Below, piece after piece: positions 8,021 through 16,518 of a DNA stretch of 64,000 nt. Source of the DNA: Cupriavidus neocaledonicus (GTDB lineage Bacteria > Pseudomonadota > Gammaproteobacteria > Burkholderiales > Burkholderiaceae); assembly GCF_000372525.1 (NCBI RefSeq), contig NZ_AQUR01000100.1, forward strand, positions 1-64,000, read 5' to 3'. Under the pieces are notes generated by a model. The model ran no database searches. It saw nothing but the letters and a program-made list of their open reading frames with translations, and was not told the origin of the DNA. The translations under genes were made by a program, and so were the position numbers. The stretch's first letter is position 1. Every line of letters starts with the position of its first letter.

Positions 8021-8232
8021 TGGCCACCGAATACCTGACACGCGACGGCGATACGCCGGACCAGATCGCATGGAACTACTACGGCACCCGCGACGGCCTG
8101 GTGGTGGAACGCCTGCTGGACGCCAACCCCGGCCTGGCTGATCGCGGCCCGCTGCTGCCGGCCGGTGTGACCATCACGCTGCCGGACCTGCCGACGCCTG
8201 CCACCGAACAGGGGGTGCGGCTGTGGGACTGA
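8020..8232 (+). CDS. Phage tail protein X (LysM-like)
   Basis: This 70-residue protein belongs to the phage tail X family. The pattern RDGDTPDQIAWNYYG, VERLLDANPGLADRGPLLPAG and ITLPDLP is that of the LysM-like tail X fold. In P2 the gene lies elsewhere, but in many P2-related prophages the order is U, X, D as here. Its start overlaps the gpU stop and its end overlaps the gpD start, so the three are translationally coupled. Confidence 0.9.
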   Translation: MATEYLTRDGDTPDQIAWNYYGTRDGLVVERLLDANPGLADRGPLLPAGVTITLPDLPTPATEQGVRLWD

Positions 8233-9269
8233 TAGACCCCGTGCGCCCTGACTTCCGCCTGGTGGCCAACAGCACCGACATTACCGCCACCATCCTGGAC
8301 CGCCTCGTGTCCCTGCGGTTCACCGACGAAGCCGGCATGGCCAGCGACATGCTGGAAATCGTGCTGGCCGATCATGACCCGCTGGCGCCCATCCAGGTGC
8401 CGTCCGCCGGCGCGGAACTGGAATTGTTCCTGGGGTATGACGGCGCCACCCAGCGCATGGGACTGTTCGTGTTCGATGAACTGGAACTGGCCGGCGACCC
8501 TGGGGAAATGGTCATCCGCGCGCGAGCGGCGCCGTATGACGCCAGCAAGGGCGGCAAGGTGAACCTGCAGAGTCAGAAAACCCGCAGCTGGCCGAAGGGC
8601 ACCAAGCTGTCCGCCATGGTGGCCAAGATCGCCAAGGAACACGGCCTGGAACCCGCCGTGGCCGCGTCCCTGCAGGCCATCCCCCTGCCCCACATCGACC
8701 AAGCGGACGAATCGGACCTGAACCTTCTGGTGCGCATTGCCAAGAAATATGACGCGGTGGTGAAGCCGGCGGGCGGAAAGCTGGTGCTGGCCAAGCGCGG
8801 CGAAGCCAAGACCGTGGGCGGCGCCGACCTGCCCACCATCACCCTGCTGCCGACCGACCGCACCAGCTGGCGCATGGTCCAGTCCAAGCGGGAAACGGCA
8901 GGCATGGTGGTGGCCTACTGGCACGCCGTCAAGCAGGCCAAGCGGCACGAAGTGAAGGTGGGGAAAGGCGAGCCGGTGCGCCGACTGCGCCAGTATTACC
9001 CCACGCAGGAAATGGCCTTGGCGGCGGCCCGCGCCGAACTGTCCCGGCGCGAGCGCGGCAAGGTCACCCTGTCCGTGACCTTACCAGGCCGCACCGACCT
9101 GGCGGCCGAAGCCAAGCTGATCCTGTCCGGCTGGCGACCTGGCATCCCCACGGACTGGATTATCAGCCGGGTGGAGCACAGCCTGGACGCCGGGGGGTAT
9201 CGGTGCACCCTTGAGGCCGAGCAGCCGGACAGCGGGGCTACCCCTGCCGTTGAGGATGTGGCAGAGTGA
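8223..9269 (+). CDS. Phage late control protein D (tail hub, gpD-like)
   Basis: This 348-residue protein has the gpD/gp27-like baseplate hub fold. It contains the LELFLGYDG segment, the tailored KTRSWPKGTKLSAMVAKIAKEHGL-type central region, the HIDQADESDLNLLVRIAKKYD motif and the C-terminal GWRPGIPTDWIISRVEHSLD. The start is a GTG overlapping gpX. It is the last phage gene; no lysis or regulatory gene follows, and chromosomal DNA begins within 130 bases. Intact on its own but useless without the deleted morphogenesis genes. Confidence 0.92.
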   Translation: MGLIDPVRPDFRLVANSTDITATILDRLVSLRFTDEAGMASDMLEIVLADHDPLAPIQVPSAGAELELFLGYDGATQRMGLFVFDELELAGDPGEMVIRARAAPYDASKGGKVNLQSQKTRSWPKGTKLSAMVAKIAKEHGLEPAVAASLQAIPLPHIDQADESDLNLLVRIAKKYDAVVKPAGGKLVLAKRGEAKTVGGADLPTITLLPTDRTSWRMVQSKRETAGMVVAYWHAVKQAKRHEVKVGKGEPVRRLRQYYPTQEMALAAARAELSRRERGKVTLSVTLPGRTDLAAEAKLILSGWRPGIPTDWIISRVEHSLDAGGYRCTLEAEQPDSGATPAVEDVAE

Positions 9270-9396
9270 CGCCCGATGATATGGCGTGACAGCACGTTAC
9301 GCCTACGGGGTATCAATCTCGCTTGGTGGTATGTTTAGGGGTATCGGAAACAGCGCCAAGCGCGAAACCCTTACAGGATAAGGCATGCAAGGAAAT
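9270..9396. other. Right edge of the prophage remnant
   Basis: This short gap joins gpD to the exonuclease III gene and must contain the right attachment junction if the insertion was integrase-mediated. The octamer GGGGTATC occurs twice (9307-9314 and 9338-9345). No copy of this sequence is found beside the integrase, so the exact att core cannot be assigned from this window. Confidence 0.4.
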
Positions 9397-10194
9397 ATGA
9401 GGATCGCCAGCTGGAACGTCAATTCGCTGAAAGTACGCCTGCCGCAGGTGCTGCAGTGGCTGGCCGAGCAGGACCAGGCCGGCGCGCCGGTCGACGCGCT
9501 GTGCCTGCAGGAACTGAAGCTGCCCGACGACAAGTACCCGCTTGCCGAACTGGAGAACGCCGGCTTCCACAGCATCTACACCGGCCAGAAGACGTACAAC
9601 GGCGTCGCCATCCTGGCGCGCGACGCGAGCATGCCCGGCCCGGTCGACGTGGTGCGCAACATCCCGGGCTTCGAGGACGCGCAGCAGCGCGTGATCGCGG
9701 CGACCTATGGCGACCTGCGCCTGGTCTGCGCCTACTTCCCCAACGGACAGGCGCCCGACTCGGACAAGTTCGCCTACAAGCTGCAATGGCTCGAAGCGAT
9801 GACCGCGTGGCTGCGCGAGGAAATGGCGCGCCACCCGCGCCTGGCGCTGCTGGGCGACTTCAATATCGCGCCGGAAGACCGCGACGTGCACGACCCGGCC
9901 AAGTGGGAAGGCCAGAACCTGGTCTCGCCGCCTGAGCGCGCCGCCTTTGCCGCGCTGCTCGAACTGGGCCTGGCCGATGCGTTCCGCAAGTTCGAGCAGC
10001 CGGAGAAGGCGTTCTCGTGGTGGGACTACCGCATGCTGGCATTCCGGCGCAATGCCGGTCTGCGCATCGACCATATCCTGCTGTCGCCGGCGCTGACCGC
10101 GCAGTGCACCGCCTGCGTGATCGACCGGGTGCCGCGCACATGGGAGCAGCCGTCCGATCACACGCCGGTGGTGGCGACGCTGCATTGCGGCTGA
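9397..10194 (+). CDS. xthA: Exodeoxyribonuclease III
   Basis: This 265-residue protein is an ExoIII-type endonuclease/exonuclease/phosphatase enzyme that cuts DNA at abasic sites in base excision repair. The metal and catalytic motifs are present: [10 protein letters not shown] (Asn7), LCLQELKL (Glu34), [22 protein letters not shown] (Asp and Asn), RIDHILL and SDHTPVVA (Asp-His). The start at 9397 gives the conserved N-terminus [10 protein letters not shown]; an ATG four codons earlier (9385) is also possible. It marks the return to normal chromosomal coding after the prophage. Confidence 0.95.
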   Translation: MRIASWNVNSLKVRLPQVLQWLAEQDQAGAPVDALCLQELKLPDDKYPLAELENAGFHSIYTGQKTYNGVAILARDASMPGPVDVVRNIPGFEDAQQRVIAATYGDLRLVCAYFPNGQAPDSDKFAYKLQWLEAMTAWLREEMARHPRLALLGDFNIAPEDRDVHDPAKWEGQNLVSPPERAAFAALLELGLADAFRKFEQPEKAFSWWDYRMLAFRRNAGLRIDHILLSPALTAQCTACVIDRVPRTWEQPSDHTPVVATLHCG

Positions 10195-10303
10195 GCCGCG
10201 CCGCCGTGCGCGCGCGGCGGCCGCGCTGGCGCAAGGCGCCGGTTCAGGCAAGCCCGGGCAAGCCCCGCTCTGCGTGCGCGGCGGTGCCCGCTACACTGCG
10301 GGC

Positions 10304-10822
10304 ATGAGCGCTCCCGCCCAGGCCATGTTTCGCCATCGCAATCTCCCCCACCTGCTGTTGCAAGCGCGCGAAGCGTTGCTGGCCGGCTTCCGGCCGATCC
10401 TGCGACAGTTCGGCGTGACCGAGCAGCAATGGCGCGTGCTGCGCACGCTCAACGAGCGCGGCCCGATGGAGCCCAACCAGCTCGCCGAGGCCTGCCTGAT
10501 CCTGAGCCCGAGCCTGACCCGCATGCTGGCAGGCATGGAAGACGCCGGGCTGGTGGAACGCACGCGCTCGGCCACTGACCAGCGCCGCCAGCTGGTCAGC
10601 CTGACCCATGCCGCACACGACGTCATCGCGCAGATGGAACCGCTGATCGAGGCCCGCTACCAGCAGCTCGCGCAGCAGCTGGGGGCGGAGCGCCTGGCCG
10701 AGGTCTATCGCGCGCTCGACGCCATGCTGGCCAGCCTGGGCCCGCGGCCGGCCGCACCTCAACCCACTGAGCCTGCCCCCGCCGCCCTGCCGCCGTCCGG
10801 ACGCGGCGGCGAAGCCGGCTAG
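10304..10822 (+). CDS. MarR-family regulator, HpaR-like
   Basis: The 172-residue protein has the MarR winged helix (VTEQQWRVLRTLNERGPMEPNQLAE, LSPSLTRMLAGMEDAGLVER, DQRRQLVSLT). The opening FRHRNLPHLLLQAREALL matches HpaR, the repressor of homoprotocatechuate degradation operons. A Pro/Ala-rich tail of about 30 residues is extra. No aromatic catabolism genes adjoin it here, so the target is unknown. The ATG at 10304 is chosen because it precedes the HpaR-like N-terminus; an upstream ATG at 10274 runs through non-conserved sequence. Confidence 0.85.
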   Translation: MSAPAQAMFRHRNLPHLLLQAREALLAGFRPILRQFGVTEQQWRVLRTLNERGPMEPNQLAEACLILSPSLTRMLAGMEDAGLVERTRSATDQRRQLVSLTHAAHDVIAQMEPLIEARYQQLAQQLGAERLAEVYRALDAMLASLGPRPAAPQPTEPAPAALPPSGRGGEAG

Positions 10823-10840
10823 CGCGCCGCCTTATTGCCG

Positions 10841-12634
10841 ATGCCCTCGCCCACCACCACATCCCTGCTGCCGCGCCTGTTCCCATGGAGCCAGCGCGTC
10901 GACCCGACCACGCTGCGCGCCGACCTGGTGGCAGGGCTGCTCGGCGCCGTGCTGGTGTTGCCACAGGGGGTGGCGTTCGCCACGCTCGCCGGCCTGCCGC
11001 CGCAGTACGGCATCTACAGTGCGGTGGTGCCGTGCATCGTCGCGGCGCTGTTCGGTTCCAGCTGGCACGTCATGTCGGGGCCGACCAACGCCAACTCGCT
11101 GGCGCTGTTCGCGATGCTGAGCCCGCTCGCGTTCGCGGGCAGCCCGGCCTATATCGGCCTGGCGCTGGCGGTGACCATCGTGGTCGGCGTGATGCAGCTG
11201 GCGGTGGGCACGCTGCGGCTGGGGTCTCTGGCCAACTTTATTTCGCCGTCGGTGCTGCTCGGCTTTACCTGCGGCGCGGCGACGCTGATCGGCCTGTACG
11301 CGCTGAAGGACCTGTTCGGCCTGTCGGTGCCGACCGGCACCAGCGCCTTCGGCGTGCTGCGCCACCTGTTCGAGCATGCCGATGCCATCAACTGGGACGC
11401 GCCCATGGTCGGCGCGGTCACGCTGGCGGTGACGCTGCTGTGCAAGCGGCTGTGGCGGCGCCTGCCGTTCATGTTGCTGGGCCTGCTGGCCGGCTATGGC
11501 GTGGCGCTGCTGCTGAACCAGGCCGGCGGCCACCACGTCAACGTGGTCGGGCCGATTCCGTCGGCGCTGCCGCACTTCCAGGTACCGGACGTCGACTGGC
11601 GCAAGCTGCCCGACTTGCTGGGCATCGCCGCGGCGCTGACCATCGTCGCGCTGGGGCAGTCGATCTCGATTGCCAAGGCGGTGGCGTTGCGCTCGGGCCA
11701 GCATATCGATGCCAACCGCGAGTTCATCGGCCAGGGCCTGTCGAATATCGCGGGAGGCTTCTTCTCCGGCTATATCTCCTGCGGCTCGCTCAACCGCTCG
11801 GTGCCCAACTTCGAGGCCGGCGCGCGCACGCCGCTGGCGAGCGTGTTCTCGGCGTTGTGGCTGGTGGCGCTGGTGGCGGTCAGCGCGCCGCTGCTGGCGC
11901 AGATCCCGATGGCGGCGATCGCCGCGATGCTGCTGCTGGTGGCATGGGGCCTGCTCGACATCGCGCGGCTGCGCCGCATCTTCACGCTCAGCCGCACCGA
12001 GTTCGCGATCGCCATCGGCACCTTCGCCGCCACCCTGGTGATCCGGCTGGAAATGGCGGTGCTGCTCGGCACCGTGCTGTCGCTGGTGGCCTACCTCTAC
12101 CGCACCTCGCGGCCGGCCGTGCGCAGCCTGGTGCCGGATGCCGACGACCCCGGCCGGCGTTTCACGCCGCTGGACGAGCTGCGCCGGCCGCAGCCGGAAT
12201 GCCCGCAGCTCAAGCTGCTGCGCATGGAGGGTGCGATCTACTTCGGCGCGGTGCAATACGTGACCGACCGCCTGCACTGGCTGCGCACCGTCAATGCCAG
12301 CCAGACCCACCTGCTGGCGATGACCAAGAGCATGAATTTCATCGACCTCGCCGGCGCGGAAATGTGGGAACACGAGCTGAGCGAGCGCCGCGCGCTTGGC
12401 GGCGACCTGTACTTCCACCGTCCGCGCACGCAGGTGCTGCAGACCTGGGCGCAGACCGGCTTTGCCGACAAGCTCGGCGCCGACCATGTGTTCCCCACCA
12501 AGCGGCAGGCGCTGCACACCATCATCGGCCAGCTGTCGCCGGAAATCTGCGCCCGCTGCACGGTACGCATCTTCGAGGAGTGCGCGTCGCGGCCGGGCGC
12601 CACGGCGGCGCCGGCAGCGTCCGCGCAGCCATGA
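10841..12634 (+). CDS. SulP-family anion transporter with STAS domain
   Basis: The 597-residue inner-membrane protein has the SulP signature near the N-terminus (ADLVAGLLGAVLVLPQGVAFATLAGLPPQYGIYSA is split over TM1-2; residues about 30-64), 10-14 membrane segments up to about residue 420, and a C-terminal STAS domain (about 450-560; EGAIYFGAV, MNFIDLAGAE). It probably carries sulfate, bicarbonate or dicarboxylate; the substrate is not shown. An ATG at 10841 is preferred over an in-frame TTG two codons upstream. A short Cys-containing tail (EICARCTVRIFEEC) follows the STAS domain and is unusual. A GC-rich hairpin without T-run follows the gene. Confidence 0.92.
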   Translation: MPSPTTTSLLPRLFPWSQRVDPTTLRADLVAGLLGAVLVLPQGVAFATLAGLPPQYGIYSAVVPCIVAALFGSSWHVMSGPTNANSLALFAMLSPLAFAGSPAYIGLALAVTIVVGVMQLAVGTLRLGSLANFISPSVLLGFTCGAATLIGLYALKDLFGLSVPTGTSAFGVLRHLFEHADAINWDAPMVGAVTLAVTLLCKRLWRRLPFMLLGLLAGYGVALLLNQAGGHHVNVVGPIPSALPHFQVPDVDWRKLPDLLGIAAALTIVALGQSISIAKAVALRSGQHIDANREFIGQGLSNIAGGFFSGYISCGSLNRSVPNFEAGARTPLASVFSALWLVALVAVSAPLLAQIPMAAIAAMLLLVAWGLLDIARLRRIFTLSRTEFAIAIGTFAATLVIRLEMAVLLGTVLSLVAYLYRTSRPAVRSLVPDADDPGRRFTPLDELRRPQPECPQLKLLRMEGAIYFGAVQYVTDRLHWLRTVNASQTHLLAMTKSMNFIDLAGAEMWEHELSERRALGGDLYFHRPRTQVLQTWAQTGFADKLGADHVFPTKRQALHTIIGQLSPEICARCTVRIFEECASRPGATAAPAASAQP

Positions 12635-12824
12635 ACGGAGCGCCCGCACGGGCGCGCTTGGCCACGGTCACGGCGGCAAAAAAAGAAGAAAAACGGAAGA
12701 AACTGGGGATTGCCTGCCCCGGCGGCGCCGGCTGGCAAGCAAGGCCGGACGGCCTATGCTCTGAACCCTGATGCCAGATGGGCGCCCGCGGCTTGCCTGG
12801 GGCGGGCCGGGGCATCCATCCGCA

Positions 12825-13088
12825 TCAGATCGGCGCCACGTGGGCGCGCTTGACGACGATAGGCTGCGGTGCGCCCTGCTCGATCAGCACCACGGCGGCG
12901 CGTTCGATGGTTTCGCGGCCGGCGCGGAATGCTTCTTCCAGTGACAGCACCTGGTCGGCGCTGAAACCTTCCCACAGTGCTTCGCGTGTCACCACGCAAG
13001 TCACCTTCTCGCCATTGACAAGTGCCTGGAACAACAAGCCTTCGTTATTGATGTCGTAGCGCTCTTGCTCTTGGAATTTGATATCCAT
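12825..13088 (-). CDS. DUF1488 family protein
   Basis: The 87-residue protein MDIKFQEQERYD...VNGEKVTCVVTREALWEGF resembles the DUF1488 family of small proteins of unknown role, common in beta- and gamma-proteobacteria. The start at 13088 is supported by GGAGG nine bases upstream; the longer frame to 13274 contains no such signal. It is a single gene pointing away from the tRNA-Lys promoter. Confidence 0.8.
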   Translation of the reverse strand: MDIKFQEQERYDINNEGLLFQALVNGEKVTCVVTREALWEGFSADQVLSLEEAFRAGRETIERAAVVLIEQGAPQPIVVKRAHVAPI

Positions 13089-13274
13089 CGGTGCAGCCCT
13101 CCATATGCAAGTGGAGAAACATCCTAACATGGCTCCGGCAAAATCGTATGGGTAGAACCCTATGCGAACGGGTTCATTCGGAAGACCACCGCGACTGCCA
13201 TTCGGTTCCGTCGGCCAACCCCTCCGCACGCGGGGCGCGTTTGCGCGGGTTGCCATGGCAATTGCGTCAGGCAA

Positions 13275-13302
13275 TTGACAGCGCCGGAAATCATGCTAAA
13301 AT
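13275..13302 (+). promoter_or_regulatory. Sigma-70 promoter of tRNA-Lys copy 1
   Basis: TTGACA (13275-13280) is separated by 16 bases from TAAAAT (13297-13302). The tRNA begins 14 bases downstream, which allows for a short 5' leader. Confidence 0.85.
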
Positions 13303-13315
13303 CTCGTTCTTCGTT

Positions 13316-13391
13316 GGGGCGTTAGCTCAGTTGGTAGAGCAGCGGACTCTTAATCCGTAGGTCGAGTGTTCGAGTCACTCACGCCCCACCA
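13316..13391 (+). tRNA. tRNA-Lys (anticodon CTT), copy 1
   Basis: A full cloverleaf can be drawn: acceptor GGGGCGT/ACGCCCC, D arm GCTC/GAGC, anticodon stem GCGGA/TCCGT with loop CTCTTAA, T arm GAGTG/CACTC with TTCGAGT loop, and an encoded CCA. Anticodon CTT reads AAG. A second copy identical over all 76 bases lies at 16103-16178. Confidence 0.97.
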
Positions 13392-13413
13392 GCGAATACA
13401 AGAAAGCAAGAAA

Positions 13414-13446
13414 GGCCGGAAGCAGCAATGCTTCCGGCCTTTTGCT
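13414..13446 (+). terminator. Intrinsic terminator of tRNA-Lys copy 1
   Basis: GGCCGGAAGC (13414-13423) pairs with GCTTCCGGCC (13430-13439), followed by TTTT. The terminator of copy 2 shares its core. Confidence 0.9.
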
Positions 13447-13524
13447 TTGGACCGGCTTTTGACGGCTCGGACCGCATGCATCTGCGGCGGCACGGGCCAT
13501 CACCCCTGCCGCCGCAGCACTTCG

Positions 13525-14913
13525 TCACGCGCCGACGCTGGCCCGTTCGAACAGCGTGCGCGCCAGCGCGCGATGGCGCAGCAGCACCGCGGGCAGGTCG
13601 GCTGTCAGCAGCTCGCCGTCGCGCACCACTTCCCTGCCATTGATCACGCTGGCCGCGACACTGGCCGGCGTGCAGAACACCAGCGCCGCCACCGGGTCGT
13701 GGCCGGCGCCGGCAAACCCGACCGACGACACGTCGAAAGCGACGAAATCGGCCGACATGCCCGGCGCGAGCGCGCCGATATCGTCGCGGTTGAGCACGCG
13801 CGCGCCGCCCAGCGTGGCAATTTCCAGCGCCTCGCGCGCGCTCATCGCGGCCGGACCGTAGCCGACCCGCTGCAGCAGCATCGCCTGGCGCGCCTCGCCG
13901 AGCATATGCGCGCCGTCGTTCGACGCACTGCCGTCCACGCCCAGGCCCACCGGCACCCCCGCATCGCGCATGGCGCGCACCGGCGCAATGCCCGATGCCA
14001 GCCGCATGTTCGAGCACGGGCAATGCGCCACGCCGGTGCCGGTGCGGGCGAACAGTGCGATGCCCTCGTGGTCGAGCTTGACGCAGTGCGCGTGCCACAC
14101 ATCGTGACCGACCCAGCCGAGGTCTTCGGCATACTGCGCCGGCGTCAGGCCGAACTTCTCGCGCGAATAGGCGATGTCGTTGTCGTTCTCGGCCAGATGC
14201 GTATGCAGCGACACGCCGTAGTGCCGCGCCATCGCCGCCGATTCGCGCATCAGGTCGCGCGATACCGAGAACGGCGAGCACGGCGCCAGCACCACGCGCA
14301 GCATCGCGTGGCGTGCGCTGTCATGGTACTGCTCCACCAGCCGCTGGCTGTCGCGCAGGATCGCGGCTTCCTCTTCCACCACCACGTCCGGCGGCAGCCC
14401 GCCCTTGCCGCGGCCCACGCTCATCGAGCCGCGCGCGGCATGGAAGCGCATGCCCATCTCCTGCGCCGCGGCGATCGAATCATCCAGGCGCGAACCGTTG
14501 GGAAACAGGTAGAGGTGGTCGCTGGTGGTGGTGCAGCCCGACAGCATCAGCTCGGCCATCGCGGTCTTGGTCGACACCGCGATCATTTCCGGCGTCAGAT
14601 GCGACCACAGCATGTACAGGTTGGTGAGCCACGAGAACAGCTCGGCATCCTGCGCCGCCGGCACCGCGCGCGTCAGGCTCTGGTACATGTGGTGGTGCGT
14701 GTTGACCAGCCCGGGCGTGACCACGCGGCCGCGCATGTCGAGCACCTGCGCGCTGCCGTCGTCGACCATGCGCCGGTATTGCGACGGCAGCTCCGCGGTG
14801 GGACCGACCCACTGCACGGCGGGGCCCTCGGCCACCAGCGCGCCGTCGCGGATCTCGCGGCGCTGCGCGTCCATGGTCACCAGCACGTCGGCATTGAGGG
14901 CAATCAGGGTCAT
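13525..14913 (-). CDS. 8-oxoguanine deaminase-like amidohydrolase
   Basis: This 462-residue cytosolic enzyme belongs to the TrzN/AtzB/guanine deaminase branch of amidohydrolases. The metal ligands are present: NTHHH (73-75), HTHLAEND (His239 with Glu242), HAHC (274-276) and GVDGSASND (Asp327). The segments WLTNLYMLWSHLTPEM, LYLFPNGSRLDDSI and PCSPFSVSRDLM closely match what I know of 8-oxoguanine deaminases, which convert 8-oxoguanine to urate and ammonia; a hydroxyatrazine-type hydrolase is the alternative. AAGGA stands eight bases before the ATG at 14913. A LysR gene lies upstream in the same direction. Confidence 0.85.
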   Translation of the reverse strand: MTLIALNADVLVTMDAQRREIRDGALVAEGPAVQWVGPTAELPSQYRRMVDDGSAQVLDMRGRVVTPGLVNTHHHMYQSLTRAVPAAQDAELFSWLTNLYMLWSHLTPEMIAVSTKTAMAELMLSGCTTTSDHLYLFPNGSRLDDSIAAAQEMGMRFHAARGSMSVGRGKGGLPPDVVVEEEAAILRDSQRLVEQYHDSARHAMLRVVLAPCSPFSVSRDLMRESAAMARHYGVSLHTHLAENDNDIAYSREKFGLTPAQYAEDLGWVGHDVWHAHCVKLDHEGIALFARTGTGVAHCPCSNMRLASGIAPVRAMRDAGVPVGLGVDGSASNDGAHMLGEARQAMLLQRVGYGPAAMSAREALEIATLGGARVLNRDDIGALAPGMSADFVAFDVSSVGFAGAGHDPVAALVFCTPASVAASVINGREVVRDGELLTADLPAVLLRHRALARTLFERASVGA

Positions 14914-15054
14914 GGCGGAATTCCTTTTTCGATGCGAATGGGATTGGGGGCAGATACGATCTGCCGCCAGTCTACGGCGGCGCGCTGCCGCTTCCCAAGC
15001 ATAGAATTCCGAGCAGCCTGTCCACAAAAAGTGGACATCTGCCAGAAGCCCGGC

Positions 15055-15963
15055 TCAGCGGGCTTGCGCGAACAGCGTCGCCAGCGCGTCGCCGATGCGC
15101 TCGGCCATCAGCCCCGCCGCGGCGCTCAGCTGACCGCCGGCGCGCGCCACCAACGTCAGCGTCTGGCCCTGCAGGTGGCGGTCGCGCAAGGGCACGTACA
15201 CCAGCGCCTGGCGCGCGCGCTCCTCCATCACGTCGAGCGGGTTCAGCAGCGCGATGCCGGTACCCAGCAGCACCAGTTGCCGGATCAGCACGGTCGAGGT
15301 CGACTCCGCCACCGGCGAGACTTCGATCGCATTGCGCGCGAAGGCCGCATCGAGGAGGCCGCGGATCGACAAGGAGGGTGCCGGCAGGATCAGCGGATAG
15401 CCGACGCACTCGCTCAGCAACACCGATGGCCGCGCCGCCAGCGCGTGGCCCGGAGGCACCACCGCGCCGATCTGCCAGTCGCTGCTGGCCAGTGCACGGA
15501 AGGCCGGTAGTTCCGGCAAGTCATAGCCCAGCCCGAGGTCGGCATCGCCCTGCTCCACCGCCGCGACGATATCGGCCACCGGCAGGTCATTGACGCGCAC
15601 CACGATGCCCGGATAGCGCTGGCGGAAGTCATGCACCAGCGACGGCATCAGCGAGCCGGCCAGGCCCGCCGTCACCGCCACCGTGACGTCGCCCCGGCGC
15701 GCGCCCTTGAAGTCCTCGATACGCTCGCGCAGCGCGTCGTGCTCGCGCAGGGTCTGGCGGACATGGGCCAGCACCATCTCGCCCAGCGGCGTCAGCCGCA
15801 GGCGCTTGTTGATGCGCTCGAACAGCGGCGCGCCCAGTTCCGCCTCCAGGTCCAGGATCTGCCGGTTGACCGCGGTCGGCGCCACGTGCAGGTGCTCGGC
15901 CGCCTTGCGGATGGAACCGCGGCGGACGACCTCGTCGAGATAGCGTAGGACTCTGGCGTGCAT
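15055..15963 (-). CDS. LysR-family transcriptional regulator
   Basis: The 302-residue protein has an N-terminal LysR helix-turn-helix (RYLDEVVRRGSIRKAAEHLHVAPTAVNRQI, residues about 6-35) and a periplasmic-binding-like effector domain from about residue 90. It starts at 15963 (MHARVLRYLDE); the longer frame upstream lacks a signal. It stands 141 bases upstream of the deaminase gene on the same strand, an unusual arrangement for LysR genes, which are more often divergent. It may control purine salvage or nitrogen scavenging, but no operator was identified. Confidence 0.9.
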   Translation of the reverse strand: MHARVLRYLDEVVRRGSIRKAAEHLHVAPTAVNRQILDLEAELGAPLFERINKRLRLTPLGEMVLAHVRQTLREHDALRERIEDFKGARRGDVTVAVTAGLAGSLMPSLVHDFRQRYPGIVVRVNDLPVADIVAAVEQGDADLGLGYDLPELPAFRALASSDWQIGAVVPPGHALAARPSVLLSECVGYPLILPAPSLSIRGLLDAAFARNAIEVSPVAESTSTVLIRQLVLLGTGIALLNPLDVMEERARQALVYVPLRDRHLQGQTLTLVARAGGQLSAAAGLMAERIGDALATLFAQAR

Positions 15964-16060
15964 GGATCTGGCAAACAGGTGGATGCGGTGCCGGGCGCAG
16001 GCGCATGATGGCGGCCTGCATTGTAGCGGCCCGGCATCACAAAAAATGCCGCAAAGGCTC

Positions 16061-16089
16061 TTGCGCCGCATTCGATACCTTGCTACAAT
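16061..16089 (+). promoter_or_regulatory. Sigma-70 promoter of tRNA-Lys copy 2
   Basis: TTGCGC (16061-16066), 17 bases, TACAAT (16084-16089), then the shared CTTCGTT leader and the tRNA at 16103. The -35 box differs from that of copy 1, so the two tRNA genes may be expressed at different levels. Confidence 0.75.
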
Positions 16090-16102
16090 CTTTTTCTTCG
16101 TT

Positions 16103-16178
16103 GGGGCGTTAGCTCAGTTGGTAGAGCAGCGGACTCTTAATCCGTAGGTCGAGTGTTCGAGTCACTCACGCCCCACCA
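16103..16178 (+). tRNA. tRNA-Lys (anticodon CTT), copy 2
   Basis: Identical to the copy at 13316-13391 over 76 bases including CCA. The seven bases before it (CTTCGTT) and the bases just after it (GCGAAT) are also shared, but the flanks then diverge. Confidence 0.97.
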
Positions 16179-16192
16179 GCGAATCCAGAAAA

Positions 16193-16218
16193 GCCGGAAG
16201 CCTTGCTTCCGGCTTTTT
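16193..16218 (+). terminator. Intrinsic terminator of tRNA-Lys copy 2
   Basis: GCCGGAAGC (16193-16201) pairs with GCTTCCGGC (16205-16213), followed by TTTTT. Confidence 0.92.
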
Positions 16219-16518
16219 GCTTTGGTGCTTGCCGCCACCCGGCCACGCGCGCGATCGGCCGCGCAAGCCGATTCTTGATACGCGGGTTCTCACCAATTCC
16301 CCTGCAGGCGCTTTCCCGGTTGAATCGCTCCCGCGTCATTGTGGAACATAGTTCCGTATCGCGGAACCATCGCAAGGCGCCGGCCGTGCCGCATGCCGGC
16401 CCGGCCCGGTCATGCCAGCCCGGAAAACCCTGACAGCGCGGCGCCGGATCCGTAGACGATCCGGGAACACGCCTGCAGCCTGGCTGGCGAATCAGTGAAA
16501 GAAGAATGGAGGCCCTCC
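16219..16518. other. Intergenic region upstream of the TctC gene
   Basis: No gene is supported in these 300 bases. The region contains the IclR-like dyad described at 16343-16367 and presumably the promoter of the binding-protein gene. Confidence 0.6.
16343..16367. promoter_or_regulatory. IclR-like operator candidate
   Basis: GGAAC-ATA-GTTCC (16343-16355) and GTTCCG-5 bases-CGGAAC (16351-16356 with 16362-16367) overlap, giving three alternating half-sites. Closely spaced GGAAC/GTTCC dyads are typical of IclR-family operators. It lies about 150 bases upstream of the binding-protein gene. No IclR gene is present in the window. Confidence 0.5.

Noticed and set aside
9270..9396. A defined attR core
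   Set aside because: No matching direct repeat is present near the integrase, so the core cannot be fixed from this window.
10832..12649. A 605-codon minus-strand frame opposite the SulP gene
   Set aside because: The plus-strand frame is a clear SulP transporter; the antisense frame is Gln/Arg/His-rich noise.
13316..16178. tRNA-Lys copies as attL and attR of an integrated island
   Set aside because: The segment between them has no integrase or other mobility gene, and the repeated part is the full tRNA rather than a 3' fragment. Duplication is the safer reading.
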